23,896 nucleotides of DNA from an uncultured Eubacteriales bacterium. GTDB lineage: Bacteria > Bacillota > Clostridia > Oscillospirales > Oscillospiraceae. The position numbers were made by a program, and so were the translations under genes. A model generated the notes under the pieces. The model was not told the origin of the DNA. It saw only the letters and a list, made by a program, of their open reading frames with translations, and made no database searches. Shown in pieces: positions 22,260-23,896 of the stretch. The stretch is taken from NCBI GenBank assembly GCA_900553545.1, contig USDP01000006.1:1-23896 (forward strand). Direction: 5' to 3'. Numbering within the stretch: the stretch's first letter is position 1; each line of letters starts with the position of its first letter.

Positions 22260-22293
22260 GGCTAAGACCCTCTTTCGATAAGAGAGCCTTTTT
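22260..22293 (+). terminator. Second hairpin with T-run between fhs and fchA
   Basis: Outer GGCT / AGCC and inner CTCTT / AAGAG pairs with a bulge on the left, followed by TTTTT (22289-22293). With the hairpin just before it, this forms a tandem, possibly leaky, terminator in front of fchA. Confidence 0.5.
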
Positions 22294-22332
22294 GCTGTCA
22301 AACAGATCAATTCCAAATCAGGAGAATATTTT

Positions 22333-22953
22333 ATGGATATGACCACCAAGTCCTGCCGTGAATTTGTCACGGTTCTGGCTTCCAACGAACCGGCCCCCGG
22401 CGGCGGCGGCGCATCCGCGCTCGTGGCCGCGCTCGGCACGGCGCTCGGCAACATGGTCGGCGCGCTGACCGTCGGCAAGAAGAAATACGCAGACGTCGAA
22501 GAAGAGATCAAGGCACTGATGAAAAAGTGCGACGATCTCCAGACCCAGCTGCTCGATCAGGTCCCGGCAGACGCCGAGGGCTTTGTCCCGCTGGCAAAGG
22601 CTTACGGCATCCCGAAGGACGACCCCAGCCGCCCCGAGATCCTGGAACAGGCCACAATCACGGCCTGCCAGGTCCCGATGCACATTATGGAGCTGTGCTG
22701 CGAGTCGCTCGACTGCATCGCGACGTTTGCCGCGAAGGGTTCCCGCCTCGCCGTGTCCGACGCGGGCTGCGGCGCAACGATCGTCAAGGCCGCGCTCCAG
22801 GCGGCGTCGCTGAACGTGTTCATCAACACGAAGACGCTCCAGAACCGCGCCGTCGCTGAGGAAATGAACGCAAAGTGCCTCGGCATGCTCGACAAATACG
22901 GCAAACTGGCCGACGAGATCTTCGATACTGTCAAGGCCGGATTCTTCAAATAA
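22333..22953 (+). CDS. fchA: Methenyl-tetrahydrofolate cyclohydrolase (cyclodeaminase family)
   Basis: Small helical protein of 206 residues of the formiminotransferase-cyclodeaminase C-terminal family. In acetogens and purine-fermenting clostridia this stand-alone form (FchA) interconverts 10-formyl-THF and 5,10-methenyl-THF. The family's glycine-rich segment is visible near the N-terminus (NEPAPGGGGASALVAALG, residues 17-34), and SDAGCGATIVKAAL lies in the C-terminal half. AGGAGA precedes the ATG. folD follows 15 bases later with its own AATCGGAGG, so the two are co-transcribed. Because the adjacent FolD appears to have lost cyclohydrolase residues, FchA is probably the essential cyclohydrolase of this pathway. 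Formimino-THF cyclodeaminase is the alternative activity. Confidence 0.92.
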   Translation: MDMTTKSCREFVTVLASNEPAPGGGGASALVAALGTALGNMVGALTVGKKKYADVEEEIKALMKKCDDLQTQLLDQVPADAEGFVPLAKAYGIPKDDPSRPEILEQATITACQVPMHIMELCCESLDCIATFAAKGSRLAVSDAGCGATIVKAALQAASLNVFINTKTLQNRAVAEEMNAKCLGMLDKYGKLADEIFDTVKAGFFK

Positions 22954-22968
22954 TCGGAGGAAACAACA

Positions 22969-23847
22969 ATGGCAAAACATCTGCTTGGCAAAGAAGTCAC
23001 CGCTGCGATGAACGAAAAGCTTCAGGCTCGCGTCGCGGCATTGAAGGAAAAGGGCGTCAGCCCGAAGCTCGCCATCGTCCGCTGCGGCGAGAACCCGTCC
23101 GACCTCTCCTATGAAAAGGGCGCGACGAGCCGTGCGGAGCTGATCGGCGTCGAAGTCGTGAAGTTCGTCCTCCCCGAGGACGTCACCAAAGAGGCCCTGC
23201 TCGCACAGATCGACGCGATCAACGCCGATGATTCCATCCACGGCTGCCTGATGTTCCGGCCGCTGCCGAAGCACCTGAAGGCCGACCAGGACGAGATCTG
23301 CAACCGCCTCGCAGCCGCCAAGGACGTCGACTGCATGACGGATCTCTCCAATGCGGGTGTGTTCACCGGTAAGAAGCTGGGCTTCGCGCCCTGCACGCCG
23401 CAGGCCTGCATGGAGATCCTCGACTACTACGGCATCGACTGCAAGGGCAAGAACGCCGTCGTCATCGGCCGCAGCCTCGTCGTCGGCAAACCCGCCGCGA
23501 TGATGCTCATGGCCAAGAACGCCACCGTCACCGTCTGCCACACGAAGACCGTCGACGTCGCCGGTATCGCGCGCAAGGCCGACATCCTCGTCTCCGCCGC
23601 GGGCGTGCTGAACAGCCTGACGAAGGACTACGTCTCCGAGGGCCAGATCGTCATCGACGTTTCCATCAACTGGGACCCCGAGAAGATCAACGCCAAGGGC
23701 GGCAAGGGCTCCATCGCAGGCGACGCGGTGTATGCCGAGGTCGAGCCGATCGTCGGCGCCATCACGCCGGTTCCCGGCGGTGTCGGCTCCGTGACGACAT
23801 CCGTCCTCATCGGCCACGTGGTCGAGGCGGCCGAGCGGACGCTGTAA
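22969..23847 (+). CDS. folD: Methylene-tetrahydrofolate dehydrogenase, probably without cyclohydrolase activity
   Basis: Interconverts 5,10-methenyl- and 5,10-methylene-THF with NAD(P); 292 residues, normal FolD length. The nucleotide-binding GRSLVVGKP is at residues 167-175 and the C-terminal PVPGGVGSVT is intact. In bifunctional FolD of E. coli the cyclohydrolase needs Tyr50-xxx-Lys54, Gln98 and Asp121. Here Tyr48 is kept, but the Lys position is Ala52 (YEKGA), the Gln position is Phe96 (MFRPLP instead of VQLPLP), while Asp121 of the DVD segment remains. Both changes hit the cyclohydrolase site only, so the protein should be a dehydrogenase that relies on FchA, encoded just upstream. GGAGG precedes the ATG. 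Last gene in the window. Confidence 0.95.
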   Translation: MAKHLLGKEVTAAMNEKLQARVAALKEKGVSPKLAIVRCGENPSDLSYEKGATSRAELIGVEVVKFVLPEDVTKEALLAQIDAINADDSIHGCLMFRPLPKHLKADQDEICNRLAAAKDVDCMTDLSNAGVFTGKKLGFAPCTPQACMEILDYYGIDCKGKNAVVIGRSLVVGKPAAMMLMAKNATVTVCHTKTVDVAGIARKADILVSAAGVLNSLTKDYVSEGQIVIDVSINWDPEKINAKGGKGSIAGDAVYAEVEPIVGAITPVPGGVGSVTTSVLIGHVVEAAERTL

Positions 23848-23863
23848 ACAATCTGTTTGTTGG

Positions 23864-23891
23864 AATTTGCCGCGGGAAACCGCGGCAAATT
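23864..23891 (+). terminator. Hairpin after folD
   Basis: AATTTGCCGCGG and CCGCGGCAAATT form a perfect 12-bp stem capped by a GAAA tetraloop, 17 bases past the folD stop. The window ends five bases later, so any T-run is only partly visible; the TTT at the foot of the stem could serve. Confidence 0.6.
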
Positions 23892-23896
23892 TAAAA

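Overview
The window looks like chromosomal DNA of a GC-rich (roughly 60 %) Gram-positive anaerobe of the Clostridia, plausibly an Oscillospirales-type gut commensal. The reasons are strong AGGAGG-type ribosome binding sites, sigma-A-like promoters, a complete set of acetyl-CoA-synthase-side Wood-Ljungdahl genes, and intergenic palindromic repeats of a kind seen in gut Firmicutes. The genus is inference; no rRNA or tRNA gene is present.

Layout. From 165 to 5626 all genes lie on the minus strand: a trkA-trkH potassium uptake operon, an azlC-azlD branched-chain amino acid exporter operon, and an M18 aminopeptidase. A divergent M29 aminopeptidase follows (5770-6993). The gap 6994-7356 holds no gene but a cluster of palindromic repeats. 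Next is a metal-handling block: a CsoR-type repressor with a His-rich N-terminus (minus) faces a plus-strand group made of a His/Cys-rich small protein, a CooT-like nickel protein and a 75-residue unknown.

From 8801 to 23847 all genes lie on the plus strand and form a Wood-Ljungdahl cluster: metF, cooC, acsD, a fused acsC-acsE, acsB, the corrinoid-protein reactivator acsV (RACo), a DUF3786 protein, a trigger-factor-like protein without a ribosome-binding domain, fhs, fchA and folD. Fhs, FchA, FolD and MetF carry formate to methyl-tetrahydrofolate. The AcsE domain moves the methyl group to the corrinoid protein AcsCD, and AcsB combines it with CO and CoA. CooC and CooT would serve nickel insertion, and RACo re-reduces inactive Co(II). 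The CODH catalytic subunit (acsA/cooS) and metV are not in the window.

Most notable: (1) the corrinoid protein large subunit and its methyltransferase are one 759-residue polypeptide; (2) FolD has lost the lysine and glutamine needed for cyclohydrolase activity, next to a separate cyclohydrolase gene fchA; (3) a putative nickel regulation and delivery block in which the repressor and the divergent target protein both start with His-rich tails; (4) a dedicated-looking FKBP-type chaperone inside the ACS operon; (5) a 120-nt leader of fhs that can fold into mutually exclusive SD-sequestering and SD-free forms; (6) several hairpins and terminators between cluster genes, which may set expression ratios.
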